A stretch of 45,788 nt of DNA from NCBI GenBank assembly GCA_003222155.1, contig QHUU01000063.1, positions 68,794 to 114,581 of the forward strand. Direction: 5' to 3'. The translations under genes were made by a program, and so were the position numbers. The DNA is from Gemmatimonadota bacterium. Lineage in GTDB: Bacteria; Gemmatimonadota; Gemmatimonadetes; Gemmatimonadales; GWC2-71-9. Positions 22,677 through 30,857 of this stretch are shown here, piece after piece. Below the pieces are notes generated by a model. The model ran no database searches. It was not told the origin of the DNA and worked only from the letters and a program-made list of their open reading frames with translations. Position 1 is the first letter of the stretch. Each line of letters opens with the position of its first letter.

Positions 22677-25600
22677 TCAGTCGCCCTCCACCGCGAGCGG
22701 CGCGGCTTGCGGCACGACGGAGCCCTCGCCGCGGCGGAACAGGCCCCGCTCGCTCAGCGTGCGAATCGCCGCGAAGAAGAGCGGGATGAAGAAGACGCCG
22801 ACCAGCGTCGCCACGAGCATCCCGAAAAAGACGCCCGTGCCGATCGAGTGACGGCTCGCGGCGCCCGCGCCACTCGACGTGAGCAAGGGCGTGACCCCCA
22901 GGATGAAGGCGAACGACGTCATCAGGATCGGCCGCAACCGCTCGCGGCCGGCCTCGAGCGCCGCATCGCGAATGGACCGCCCCTGGGCGCGCAGCTCGTT
23001 CGCGAACTCGACGATCAGGATCGCGTTCTTCGCCGCGAGTCCGATCACCACGATCAAGCCGATCTGCACGTAGACGTCGTTCGCCATGCCGCGCAGCCAC
23101 ACGCCGAGCAGCGCACCGAGCGTGCCGAACGGCACACCGAGCAGCACCGCGAACGGGATCGACCAGCTCTCGTATTGTGCGGCGAGCACCAGGAACACCA
23201 TGATCAGCCCGAGTGCGAACACGAGGCTGCCCTGACCGCCCGAAGCGCGCTCCTGATACGATTGGCCGCTGAAGGCGTAGCCCACACCGCGGCCCGCGTA
23301 CTTGTCCTGAGCCAGCCGCTCCACGGCGGCGAGCATTTCCCCGGAGCTCTTGCCCGGGCCCGCGGCCCCAACCACTAGGGCCGACGTAAAGCCGTTGAAC
23401 CGCGTGATGACGCTCGGGCCCGCCCGGAATTCGGTCCGAGTCAGGGCCGACACGGGCACCATCTGTTGATTGGGCCCGCGCACATAAAGCCGCCCGATGT
23501 CCTCGGGCGTCTGGCGGAACCGGGCCTGCGCCTCGGCCTGCACCCGGTAGGTCTTACCGTACCGGTTGAAGTCGTTGATGTAGAGCGTCGACAGCGACGC
23601 TTGCAGCGTCTGGAACAGATCCGTCAGCGAGATTCCCAACGCCTTGACCTTGGCCCGGTCCACGTCCACGAACAGCTGCGGCGTGTTCACGCGGATCGTC
23701 GGGTACACACCGCGCAGCTCGGGCAACGCGTTGGCGTCGCCCGCGAATTCGCCGGTCAGGCCGGCGAACCGCGTCAGGTCGTTCACGCCCCGATCCTGGA
23801 GATTCAGCTCGAGGCCCGCGGTCGTGCCCAGCCCGATGATCTCGGGCATGTTGAACGCGAAGCCGCGCGTCTGCTGCAGCTGAAAGAGATACCCGTTCAC
23901 GGCGCCGAGCACCGCCGGGAACTGGTCGCGCGGGGCGGTCCGCTCTTCCCACGGCTTCAGCATGACGAACATGATCGCCGCGTTGGTCTGGTTCGCGTTC
24001 TGGATGAAGTTGAGTCCGACGAGCGAGACGACGTGATTGATCGGCGGCTGCTGCTTGAGAAAACCCTCCACCTGCTGCACGACCGCTTCGGTGCGCTGAC
24101 GCGAAGCGTTGTCGGGGAGCTCGATGAGCATGCCGAAGTACCCCTTGTCCTCGCTGGGAATGAACCCGGTCGGCACGGACCGCACGAGGATGAACAGCAG
24201 GGCGACCGCCACCGCAAAGGCGGCGAAGAAGGTCCGGGGGCGGTCGATCACGCGACCGGCCGCTCCCAGGTAGTGGTCGGTGACCGAGCGGAAGCCGCGA
24301 TTGAAGCGATCGAAGACTCGGCTCAGCATCGCCCCGGACTTGCGTCCGGGGTCAGTGGGCTTGAGCAGCACGGCGCACAGCGCCGGGGTGAGGGTCAGCG
24401 CTACGATGCCCGACAGCACCACCGAGACCGCGATGGTGATGGCGAACTGCTTGTACATGAGGCCCGTGATGCCTCCCAGGAACGCCACGGGGACGAACAC
24501 GGAGCACAGCACCAGCACGATGGCGATCAGCGCCCGGCTCACCTGGTGCATTGCCCGGTCGGCGGCGACGGCGGGTGGGACCCCCTCCTGGGCCATGATG
24601 CGCTCTACGTTTTCGATCACGACGATCGCGTCGTCGACTACGATGCCGATCGCGAGCACCAGGCCGAACAGCGTCAGCAGGTTGATCGAGAACCCGAGCA
24701 CCTGCATCCCGAAGAAGGCGCCGATGACCGAAACGGGCACTGCGACGACGGGGATGAGGGTCGCCCGCCAGCTCTGCAGGAAGACGAACACCACCAGCGT
24801 CACGAGCAACAGTGCCTCGAACAGCGTCTTCACCACCTCGTGGATCGAAGCGGTGACGTAGGGCGTCGTGTCGAACGCGATCGACCAGTGAACGCCCTGG
24901 GGAAAGCTCTTGGCGAGCTCGGTCATCCGTGCGACGACCTCGCGCTTCACTTCGAGGGCATTGGCGCCGGGACGCAGGAATACGGGGGTCAGCGCCGTCG
25001 GCGCGCCGTCGAACCGGCCGGCCAGGTCGTAGTTGCGCGCGCCGAGGTGAGCGTCCCCGATGTCCGAGAGGTGCACCAGCGAGCCGTCGGGCCGTCCCCG
25101 GACGATGATGCGCTCGAAGTCACTCGCGTCCTTCAGTCGCCCGCTGGTGATCACGGGAATCGTGAGCTGTGTGCCGGGCGGCGCGGGCTCCCGCCCGATG
25201 CGGCCGGCCGGGTTCGTGGCGTTCTGCTCCTGGACGGCTGCGGCGACGTCCGACACGGTCAGGCCCAGCTGCGCCATGCGGTCCGGATCGAGGCTCAAGA
25301 GCATGGAGAAGTCGAGCTGGCCGAACGTGCTCGCCTCGCCCACGCCGGGAAGCCGCTTGAGCTCGTCGTCGACATAAATCTTGGCGTAATTGTTCAGGTA
25401 CTCCGTGTTGTAGCGCGGATCGTCGGACGAAAGCGCGAGCACGACGAGGAAGGCCGTCTGGCGCTTCTGCACCGTGATGCCGTTGCGCACCACCTCCTGG
25501 GGGAGCTGCGGCTGGGCGCGCGCGATCTGGTTCTGGACATCCACCGCGGCCAGATCGGGATTCCGCGAGACGTCGAAGAACGCCGACAGGTTCATCACGC

Positions 25601-25874
25601 CATCGCTCGAGTTCGCGGACTTGAAATACAGCAGCCCCTCCATGCCCGACAGCTGCTGCTCGATCGGGGCGGCCACGGCGTCGGCCACGTCCTGCGCCGT
25701 CGCACCTGGATACACCGCCTGCACCTGGATCTCGGGCGGCGTGAGGGGCGGATAGCTCTCGACGGCGAGCCGGGAGAGAGAGAACAGCCCGAGCAGCACG
25801 ATCACGATCGAGATGACGGCCGAGAAAATCGGGCGCCGGATGAACAGGTTGCGGATCTGCGGCGCGTCGCTCAC
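22677..25874 (-). CDS. RND multidrug efflux pump, HAE1 family (AcrB/MexB-like)
   Basis: A proton-driven inner-membrane exporter of 1065 residues, full family length. The start region FIRRPIFSAVISIVIVLLGL is a classic AcrB-like first helix. The periplasmic porter domain has YPGATAQDVADAVAAPIEQQ. The transmembrane proton relay shows LFGLVLAIGIVVDDAIVVIENVER (paired Asp residues, about 400-410), and the second half has GLAAKNAILIVEFANELR (about 935-950), placing the conserved Lys. GTG at 25874 overlaps the adaptor stop (GTGA). Substrates cannot be read from sequence. A very long open frame lies on the opposite strand but has no protein-like features. Confidence 0.96.
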   Translation of the reverse strand: MSDAPQIRNLFIRRPIFSAVISIVIVLLGLFSLSRLAVESYPPLTPPEIQVQAVYPGATAQDVADAVAAPIEQQLSGMEGLLYFKSANSSDGVMNLSAFFDVSRNPDLAAVDVQNQIARAQPQLPQEVVRNGITVQKRQTAFLVVLALSSDDPRYNTEYLNNYAKIYVDDELKRLPGVGEASTFGQLDFSMLLSLDPDRMAQLGLTVSDVAAAVQEQNATNPAGRIGREPAPPGTQLTIPVITSGRLKDASDFERIIVRGRPDGSLVHLSDIGDAHLGARNYDLAGRFDGAPTALTPVFLRPGANALEVKREVVARMTELAKSFPQGVHWSIAFDTTPYVTASIHEVVKTLFEALLLVTLVVFVFLQSWRATLIPVVAVPVSVIGAFFGMQVLGFSINLLTLFGLVLAIGIVVDDAIVVIENVERIMAQEGVPPAVAADRAMHQVSRALIAIVLVLCSVFVPVAFLGGITGLMYKQFAITIAVSVVLSGIVALTLTPALCAVLLKPTDPGRKSGAMLSRVFDRFNRGFRSVTDHYLGAAGRVIDRPRTFFAAFAVAVALLFILVRSVPTGFIPSEDKGYFGMLIELPDNASRQRTEAVVQQVEGFLKQQPPINHVVSLVGLNFIQNANQTNAAIMFVMLKPWEERTAPRDQFPAVLGAVNGYLFQLQQTRGFAFNMPEIIGLGTTAGLELNLQDRGVNDLTRFAGLTGEFAGDANALPELRGVYPTIRVNTPQLFVDVDRAKVKALGISLTDLFQTLQASLSTLYINDFNRYGKTYRVQAEAQARFRQTPEDIGRLYVRGPNQQMVPVSALTRTEFRAGPSVITRFNGFTSALVVGAAGPGKSSGEMLAAVERLAQDKYAGRGVGYAFSGQSYQERASGGQGSLVFALGLIMVFLVLAAQYESWSIPFAVLLGVPFGTLGALLGVWLRGMANDVYVQIGLIVVIGLAAKNAILIVEFANELRAQGRSIRDAALEAGRERLRPILMTSFAFILGVTPLLTSSGAGAASRHSIGTGVFFGMLVATLVGVFFIPLFFAAIRTLSERGLFRRGEGSVVPQAAPLAVEGD

Positions 25875-27058
25875 GGGCGGCTCCTGATGCGAAGCTGTGC
25901 TGCGGGAGGAGCGATCAACGTGCTGTCCTGGGCCCCGCTCGGGGCGTCGGCCGCCGGCCGGTAAGCCACCGGCCGCGCCGGCTGCCCGGGCGCGACTTTC
26001 TGCACGCCGTCGACGACCACGCGATCGCCGACCTGGAGCCCCTGCTCGATGAGCCACGAGCCGGCATCCCAGGAGGTGGCCACGACGTTCCGGGCCGCGA
26101 CCTTGTCGCTGTCGCCCACGACGTAGACGAACGCCCCGGTCAGCCCCTGCTGCACGGCGCGTTGCGGGATGAGAATCGCGCTCGGGCGCTTGAGGCCGAG
26201 CAGGCGGACCCGCACGAACTGCCCGGGGAGCAGGACGTGCTGCGGGTTCTTCAGCTGTGCGCGCAGTTGCAGCGTGCCGGTCGCCGGCTGGAGAGCCAGA
26301 TCGGCGAAGTTCAGCTCGCCCGCGGCAGGCAAGAGACTGCCGTCCGCCAGCGTCACCCGAACCGCGAGGGCGCGGGGCGCGGGCGGCATGAGCAGCCGGC
26401 CGTCCGCGATGTCGCGCCGCAGGGCCAGCAGATCCTCGTCGGAAGGGCTGAAATTCACGTAGATCGGGTCCACCTGCTCGACTGTCGTCAGCAGGTCCCC
26501 CGAACCGGTCACGCGCGCCCCCAGCTCCAGCTGCGCTCGTCCCGCGCGCCCCGAGATCTCGGCCCGAACGAACGTGTCCTCGTAGTCTTTCTTGGTCTGG
26601 TCGGCCGCGGCCTGTGCCTGGTCCAATCCCTGCTGGGCGTCATCCACGTCCTTCTGCGCGACCGCACGCGCCGCGAGCAGCGGCTTCAGCCGCGCCAGCG
26701 TGCGGTCGGCGTTCGCGAGCCGGGCCTGGGCGCTGCGGTACGCGGCCTCGTACGTGGTGGGGTCGATGCGGAACAGCAGCGTTCCCTTCTCCACGTCCGT
26801 GCCTTCGGCGTAGGGACGCGCGACGATGATGCCGGTGACTTGCGAGCGAACCTCCACCGAGCGCGAGGCGGCGGCTTGCCCCACGTACTCGTAGCGCGCG
26901 GCCACCGTCTCGGGCACCACCGTGAGCACCGATACCTCGGGTGCCGGGGGGCTAGCGGGGGCTACGGGAGGGCGCCGGCGCGCCGCCGCCGCACCAACAA
27001 GCACGAGTGCCGCCGCGAGAGCGGCGGTCCAGATTGCTGGTCTGATCAAACGCTTCAT
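25871..27058 (-). CDS. RND efflux periplasmic adaptor (membrane fusion protein, AcrA-like)
   Basis: The 395-residue adaptor that links pump and channel. A signal-anchor lies at about residues 8-27, followed by a Pro/Ala-rich stretch. The first lipoyl half is VEVRSQVTGIIVARPYAEGT (about 65-85); the helical hairpin runs about 95-165 (ANADRTLARLKPLLAARAVAQ split as ANADRTLARL, AARAVAQKDVDDAQQGL); the second lipoyl half is TFVRAEISGRAGRAQLELGA; the beta-barrel and membrane-proximal domains follow (LLPGQFVRVRLLG, ILIPQRAVQQG). No lipobox Cys is present. It is the first gene of the efflux operon. About 200 bp upstream lies the DUF1207 gene on the same strand; the promoter is presumably in that gap. 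Confidence 0.94.
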   Translation of the reverse strand: MKRLIRPAIWTAALAAALVLVGAAAARRRPPVAPASPPAPEVSVLTVVPETVAARYEYVGQAAASRSVEVRSQVTGIIVARPYAEGTDVEKGTLLFRIDPTTYEAAYRSAQARLANADRTLARLKPLLAARAVAQKDVDDAQQGLDQAQAAADQTKKDYEDTFVRAEISGRAGRAQLELGARVTGSGDLLTTVEQVDPIYVNFSPSDEDLLALRRDIADGRLLMPPAPRALAVRVTLADGSLLPAAGELNFADLALQPATGTLQLRAQLKNPQHVLLPGQFVRVRLLGLKRPSAILIPQRAVQQGLTGAFVYVVGDSDKVAARNVVATSWDAGSWLIEQGLQVGDRVVVDGVQKVAPGQPARPVAYRPAADAPSGAQDSTLIAPPAAQLRIRSRP

Positions 27059-27142
27059 CTCTATACCCGTCCGAAGAGGTGGCGATAGTTCACGAATGAA
27101 CGATTGGTGCGGAAGGTTCCCGCGAGTCCGTGGGGCGAGGCT

Positions 27143-27168
27143 GGGCTCACCCATTCGGGTGGGAGCCC
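27143..27168. terminator. hairpin between the DUF1207 gene and the efflux adaptor gene
   Basis: GGGCTCACCC (27143-27152) pairs with GGGTGGGAGCCC (27157-27168) around ATTC, with two unpaired G. It lies about 97 bases downstream of the DUF1207 stop on the minus strand and lacks a U-run. It may be a weak terminator separating the two genes. The rest of 27059-27264 shows no other feature I can identify. Confidence 0.35.
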
Positions 27169-27264
27169 ACCACCCGGTCGGCATCGGAGCTCCTCGGGCA
27201 TGAGGGGGGGCGTCACGCCGGCCGGCGCCGAAACCGCGCGCCCAGTTCGCCGCTGGCGCCGGCC

Positions 27265-28116
27265 TCACAGCGCCAGCCCCAGGCCCACGCCGAGCGACGC
27301 GACACGATCGCGAAAGAACTCGCCATAGGGCGCGGGACCGGTGTAGGCCCGCACGAGCACGCTCCACCGCCAGCCGCCGTCGGGGCCGGCGAGCGCATCG
27401 CCCAGCTCCAGGCCGGTGACGCCGCTCCAGCCGACGTCCCAGCCGCGATCCTGGAACGACTTCGCGTCCAGGGCCGCCACGACGCGACCCGCCGCCAACC
27501 GGCCCAGGTGGAGCAGCACGCCGGTTTGGCGATACTCGAGCCCTCCATGCAGCACGCCGGGCTTCAGGTCGGCTGGCGAATGCGTGAAGACGTACTCGCC
27601 GCCGCCGTACACGCGCCACGCGGCGAGCCGTTGCGACACGAGCAGCTCCGCGGCTTCGAAGGTCAAGTCGACCCGTTGGGCGTTGGCATGCACCATGTAC
27701 TCGTCGCCCAGGTGCGAGCTCTGGTGGTACAGCTGGAGCCGCGTCGTCACGCCGGCGTGCCGGTAGGTCAGGGGGATGCCGACCCGATAGTCCGTGTTCA
27801 TCAGGTCGGCGGTCGGGCGGGCGAGGTTGAACTGGGAGAAGACGGCGGCGGCGATCGCGACCTGCCACGTGCGCGCGTTCACCAACACGATCGTCTGACC
27901 GAAACCCACGCTGCCCAGGCGGGGCGCGAGCCGGGGTGAGCGCTCCCACAGGTAGGCGGCGAAAAACTGCGGCTCTTTCGGGTCGGCCAGGAGCGGCAGG
28001 AACACCGGTCCGCTTGGGACCCCCGACCTGCCCGGTGTCTGCGCCGCCGCGGGTGCGAAGGCCGCGAGCGTCGCCAGCGTGAACCATCGAGCGGCGACGG
28101 CAAAGGGGGCGCGCAT
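27265..28116 (-). CDS. DUF1207 family exported protein
   Basis: A 283-residue exported protein with a signal peptide (about residues 1-26, ending Ala-Ala-Ala-Gln). The mature part resembles DUF1207: VFLPLLADPKEPQFFAAYL near its N-terminus, then alternating beta strands with the conserved LQLYHQSSHLGDEYM (about residues 128-142), and amphipathic C-terminal strands ending ASLGVGLGLAL. The pattern suggests an outer-membrane beta-barrel, with hydrophobic Leu at the C-terminus. Function is unknown for the family. It is upstream of the efflux operon but separated from it by about 200 bp. Confidence 0.8.
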   Translation of the reverse strand: MRAPFAVAARWFTLATLAAFAPAAAQTPGRSGVPSGPVFLPLLADPKEPQFFAAYLWERSPRLAPRLGSVGFGQTIVLVNARTWQVAIAAAVFSQFNLARPTADLMNTDYRVGIPLTYRHAGVTTRLQLYHQSSHLGDEYMVHANAQRVDLTFEAAELLVSQRLAAWRVYGGGEYVFTHSPADLKPGVLHGGLEYRQTGVLLHLGRLAAGRVVAALDAKSFQDRGWDVGWSGVTGLELGDALAGPDGGWRWSVLVRAYTGPAPYGEFFRDRVASLGVGLGLAL

Positions 28117-28171
28117 GATGCTTCAGTAATGAACTATCTCGCGCCGCGGTTCCCCCCGATCGCCCCCGCGT

Positions 28172-28606
28172 TCAGTCGTTCTCCTGCGCTTCGGCCTTTC
28201 GCAGCTCCTGCACCACCGGATGGGTCCGGAACAACAGAAGGGCGGCGACCGCGGCGCCCGCCAGATTGCCGCCGAGGATCCGCACCCACGCCAGGCGACC
28301 CAGGCCAAGGTGTGACAGCAGCACGGTCAGCATCGCGAACCCGAACTCGACGATGAAGAAGCCGAACGCCACGCCCATCACGAGACTCGGCTCGCGCGCA
28401 GCGCGGTGTATCGCCCACACGATCGCGATGCCGTACGCCACATTGAGCCCGTAGTGGAGCAGCGTGAACTGGGCGATGCCGCCCAGCACGGCAAACGTGC
28501 GGAACGGCTGGCCGACCACGGCGTCGATCCCGGCGAGCCAGAGCCAGATCGTGGTCGCCACGACCAGCCCGAGCCGGGTGCCTTCCCAGAGCGAACTGTG
28601 CTTCAT
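28172..28606 (-). CDS. hypothetical integral membrane protein
   Basis: A 144-residue protein with four predicted transmembrane helices (about residues 10-30, 40-60, 72-95 and 108-126) and a short charged C-terminal tail (VQELRKAEAQEND). I do not recognise the family. It lies 55 bp upstream of the DUF1207 gene on the same strand, so they may share a transcript. The 137 bases between this gene and the divergent MarR-like gene at 28744 must hold both promoters; I saw no clear boxes there. Confidence 0.7.
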   Translation of the reverse strand: MKHSSLWEGTRLGLVVATTIWLWLAGIDAVVGQPFRTFAVLGGIAQFTLLHYGLNVAYGIAIVWAIHRAAREPSLVMGVAFGFFIVEFGFAMLTVLLSHLGLGRLAWVRILGGNLAGAAVAALLLFRTHPVVQELRKAEAQEND

Positions 28607-28743
28607 GGTGATTTTGGAAGCCCTCGGTCTGGTGCGGAGTTCCCGGAACCGGTTGCCGGCGACGCTGGTTAAGCGCTCAACGGGGTTCTGTCGAGCCAGC
28701 GCACCACCCCCGATGGATTACCGAACCCTCACTCGCGAGCCAC

Positions 28744-29166
28744 ATGAACGTCACCGAACTGGACCCTGCGCGGGACACACTCCCGGGATCCCTCCTGTTC
28801 CAGCTGCTCGGCACCGCTCACTCTGTAACGGCTCGGCTCGCGGAGGCGCTCGCCGAGCTGGGCCTCTCCCCCGGCGGGCTCGACCTGCTCACCGAGCTCG
28901 CGCAGGCGCGCGCAGGCCTGCCCCTGGCAGAGCCGGGGGGCGACGATCGGCGGGACCTCGTGGTGATGCTCGAGCGCGACGGATTGGTCCAGAGTCGCAC
29001 GGATGGCGCGGCGGGCGGGCGCGTCACCATCGCGCTCACGTCGCTCGGCGCAGCGCAGCAGCAGGCAGGTGCCGAACGGCTGGCCGGCGCCAGCCGCGAG
29101 CTCGCCAGAGCCCTCGACGGTGTTGACGGCGTCGCCCTCGAGCGCGCCCTTTCGGCGCTGCGGTAA
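28744..29166 (+). CDS. MarR-like protein with a shortened DNA-binding region
   Basis: A 140-residue protein with the overall MarR plan: an N-terminal dimerisation helix (LLFQLLGTAHSVTARLAEAL), GLSPGGLDLLTELAQARAGL, then LPLAEPGGDDRRDLVVMLERDGLV, wing-like residues, and a C-terminal helix. Compared with the MarR protein at 20670, the stretch between Leu-Pro-Leu and Glu-x-Asp-Gly-Leu-Val is about six residues shorter, which removes part of the helix-turn-helix. It may be a true regulator with an unusual helix-turn-helix, or a non-DNA-binding relative. It is the first gene of the plus-strand run with the cupredoxin and IorAB-like genes. Confidence 0.65.
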   Translation: MNVTELDPARDTLPGSLLFQLLGTAHSVTARLAEALAELGLSPGGLDLLTELAQARAGLPLAEPGGDDRRDLVVMLERDGLVQSRTDGAAGGRVTIALTSLGAAQQQAGAERLAGASRELARALDGVDGVALERALSALR

Positions 29167-29203
29167 TCACGCTTGATTACGGTGCAACACGGAGCATTCT
29201 CTC

Positions 29204-29734
29204 ATGACGGCACGCAGCGTCGTGTACGCGCCGGCGGTATTGCTCGCGCTCTGTATCACCCCCACGGGGCCCGGCCCGGATATCGACCCGGCCTGGCTCA
29301 GCTTCGACACTCCCGCGAAGACCACGCGCTTCCAGCTCATCGCCGGCCTCACCGGGCTGAACGGCGCGCTCAACTTCAACGGCTTCCGCGACGGTGGCCT
29401 CACGCTGGTCGTGCCCTTGGGGTGGCAGACCGAGATCGACTTCCGCAACCACGACGGCATGCTGCCGCACAGCGCGGAGATCATCGCGCCACAGACTCCG
29501 CTCCCCGTGCAGCCCGTCAGCCCCGCGATCCCCCGGGCGTTCACGCTCAGGCTTACGGAGGGCCTCGTGTCGGAAGCGACGGATACGATGCGTTTCACGG
29601 CGCAACCGGCGGGCGAGTATCTCATCTTTTGTGGCGTGCCGGGGCATGGCGCGGCGGGCATGTGGATTCGTTTGAGCGTGAGCGCCTCCGCCGCCGCGCC
29701 GGCGCTCCTGGCCACACCGGCCACGTCTCACTAG
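29204..29734 (+). CDS. exported cupredoxin, sulfocyanin-like
   Basis: A 176-residue blue-copper-type electron carrier. An N-terminal signal peptide spans about residues 1-20. The cupredoxin fold follows, with a type 1 copper site visible as His in NHDGMLPHSAEII (about 96) and Cys-x4-His-x4-Met in [13 protein letters not shown] (about 146-156). The closest pattern I know is sulfocyanin/SoxE-like cupredoxins. It probably shuttles electrons in the periplasm. It sits two genes upstream of a molybdenum oxidoreductase that lacks a flavin subunit, so it is a possible electron acceptor (inference). GGAG precedes the ATG by 9 bases. Confidence 0.8.
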   Translation: MTARSVVYAPAVLLALCITPTGPGPDIDPAWLSFDTPAKTTRFQLIAGLTGLNGALNFNGFRDGGLTLVVPLGWQTEIDFRNHDGMLPHSAEIIAPQTPLPVQPVSPAIPRAFTLRLTEGLVSEATDTMRFTAQPAGEYLIFCGVPGHGAAGMWIRLSVSASAAAPALLATPATSH

Positions 29735-30378
29735 TCCACGAGGACTCACCGCCCATCGCCGACTTCCCGCTGCATCTCCAGCTCCAGGACCTGCTCGCGC
29801 TGGGCTACTCCCTTGCCAGCCGCCTGGCGTACGTCATGTACATCGGGGTAGCGCTGCGTCGTGCCGACGCGGCACCCGGGACGCCGGCCGGGGGCGCCGC
29901 AGGCTACGCACGGTTCCGCCGCCGCGTGGCACTGGTGATGAACCATGACGGCGTCAGTTTCGTGGCAGTCTGTCTTCTCACCCGCGCGACGCTCGACCTC
30001 CCGCTGCCGCTCGCCTGCCGCGTCGCGGGCGCCGCGCTCGTGGCCGTCGGCGTGGCGGTCAAGCTGTGGGCGGCCGCCACCCTCGGCGAGGACGGCTACT
30101 ACTGGCGGGATTTCTTCGACCCCGAGACCCGACCGGCCCCGACCACCGCCGGCCCCTACCGCTGGCTGCGGAACCCCATGTACACCGTGGGCTACCTCCA
30201 GACGTACGGGCTGGCCCTGCTCCTGGCGTCGGCACCGGGGCTCGCCGCGGCCGTGTTCTCGCAGGCGGCGATTCTCGCGTTCTACCGGCTGATCGAGCGG
30301 CCGCACTACCAGCGGTTGTACGGTGGCGTCGCCCCGACGGCCCGTCGCCGGCTCAGGACCAGCCAGGAGACGGGATGA
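29662..30378 (+). CDS. isoprenylcysteine carboxyl-methyltransferase-like membrane protein
   Basis: A membrane protein of the ICMT/phospholipid methyltransferase fold. The stop is certain; the start is not. GTG at 29662 gives 238 residues and overlaps the cupredoxin gene by 73 bp; the first in-frame ATG is at 29836, but starting there would cut the first hydrophobic helix ([20 protein letters not shown]). The C-terminal half has the family pattern: two hydrophobic helices, then [21 protein letters not shown] (SAM/lipid-site motif with RNPMY), another hydrophobic helix, and an Arg-rich end containing YQRLYGG. Known relatives methylate prenylated or lipid substrates; the substrate here is unknown. 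Its stop overlaps a 10-codon mini-ORF (ATGA). Confidence 0.7.
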   Translation: MDSFERERLRRRAGAPGHTGHVSLVHEDSPPIADFPLHLQLQDLLALGYSLASRLAYVMYIGVALRRADAAPGTPAGGAAGYARFRRRVALVMNHDGVSFVAVCLLTRATLDLPLPLACRVAGAALVAVGVAVKLWAAATLGEDGYYWRDFFDPETRPAPTTAGPYRWLRNPMYTVGYLQTYGLALLLASAPGLAAAVFSQAAILAFYRLIERPHYQRLYGGVAPTARRRLRTSQETG

Positions 30379-30407
30379 GCGAGGCCCGGTCGGGCGCGCG
30401 GTCGTGA
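30375..30407 (+). CDS. 10-codon mini-ORF between the ICMT-like and iorA-like genes
   Basis: The ATG at 30375 overlaps the previous stop (ATGA) and is preceded by AGGAG at 30365-30369, an excellent site. It ends after ten codons with a TGA that overlaps the GTG start of the next gene (GTGA). It either couples translation across the gap or marks a small indel that took the original iorA start out of frame. Whether the peptide has a function is unknown. Confidence 0.35.
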   Translation: MSEARSGARS

Positions 30408-30856
30408 TCACCCTGCGAGTGAACGGCACGCTGCACACGGTGGACGTGCCGCTCGACATGCCCGTGCTGTGGGTGCTGCGCGATGTAATCGGTCTCACGG
30501 GCACCAAATTCGGCTGCGGCATGGCGCTGTGCGGTGCCTGCACCGTGCACCTCGACGGTCGGCCGATCCGCTCCTGCGTCACACCCGTTTCCGCCGCGAC
30601 GGGGAAGAGCATCACGACCATCGAGGCCGTTGGCGAGACGCCGAGCGGCAAGCGGGCCCAGCAGGCCTGGCTGGACGTGGAGGTCGTGCAGTGCGGCTAC
30701 TGCCAGTCGGGTCAGATCATGGCAGCCGCCGCGCTGCTCGCGGCGAAACCGCGCCCGACGGACGCCGACATCGACGCGGCGATGGCGGGAAACATCTGCC
30801 GCTGCGGTACGTACTCCCGCATCCGCGCCGCGATCAAGCGCGCGGCGGCAGGCTGA
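30404..30856 (+). CDS. two-iron-sulfur-cluster subunit of a molybdenum hydroxylase (IorA-like)
   Basis: A 150-residue [2Fe-2S] protein of the xanthine-oxidase family small-subunit type. The plant-ferredoxin-like N-terminal domain has the cluster motif [18 protein letters not shown] (Cys-x4-Cys-x2-Cys, about residues 36-53) with the fourth Cys in RSCVTP. The C-terminal helical domain has [10 protein letters not shown] and GNICRCGTY, giving the second cluster. It transfers electrons from the molybdenum subunit. The GTG at 30404 begins exactly where the family's first strand begins (VITLRVNG). It is adjacent to the large subunit, with no FAD-binding subunit gene, as in isoquinoline 1-oxidoreductase. 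Confidence 0.92.
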   Translation: MITLRVNGTLHTVDVPLDMPVLWVLRDVIGLTGTKFGCGMALCGACTVHLDGRPIRSCVTPVSAATGKSITTIEAVGETPSGKRAQQAWLDVEVVQCGYCQSGQIMAAAALLAAKPRPTDADIDAAMAGNICRCGTYSRIRAAIKRAAAG

Positions 30857-30857
30857 C

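Noticed and set aside
23466-25964. 832-residue plus-strand frame antisense to the RND pump
   Set aside because: High GC content leaves few stops on the opposite strand; the translation is low in hydrophobic cores and matches no family.
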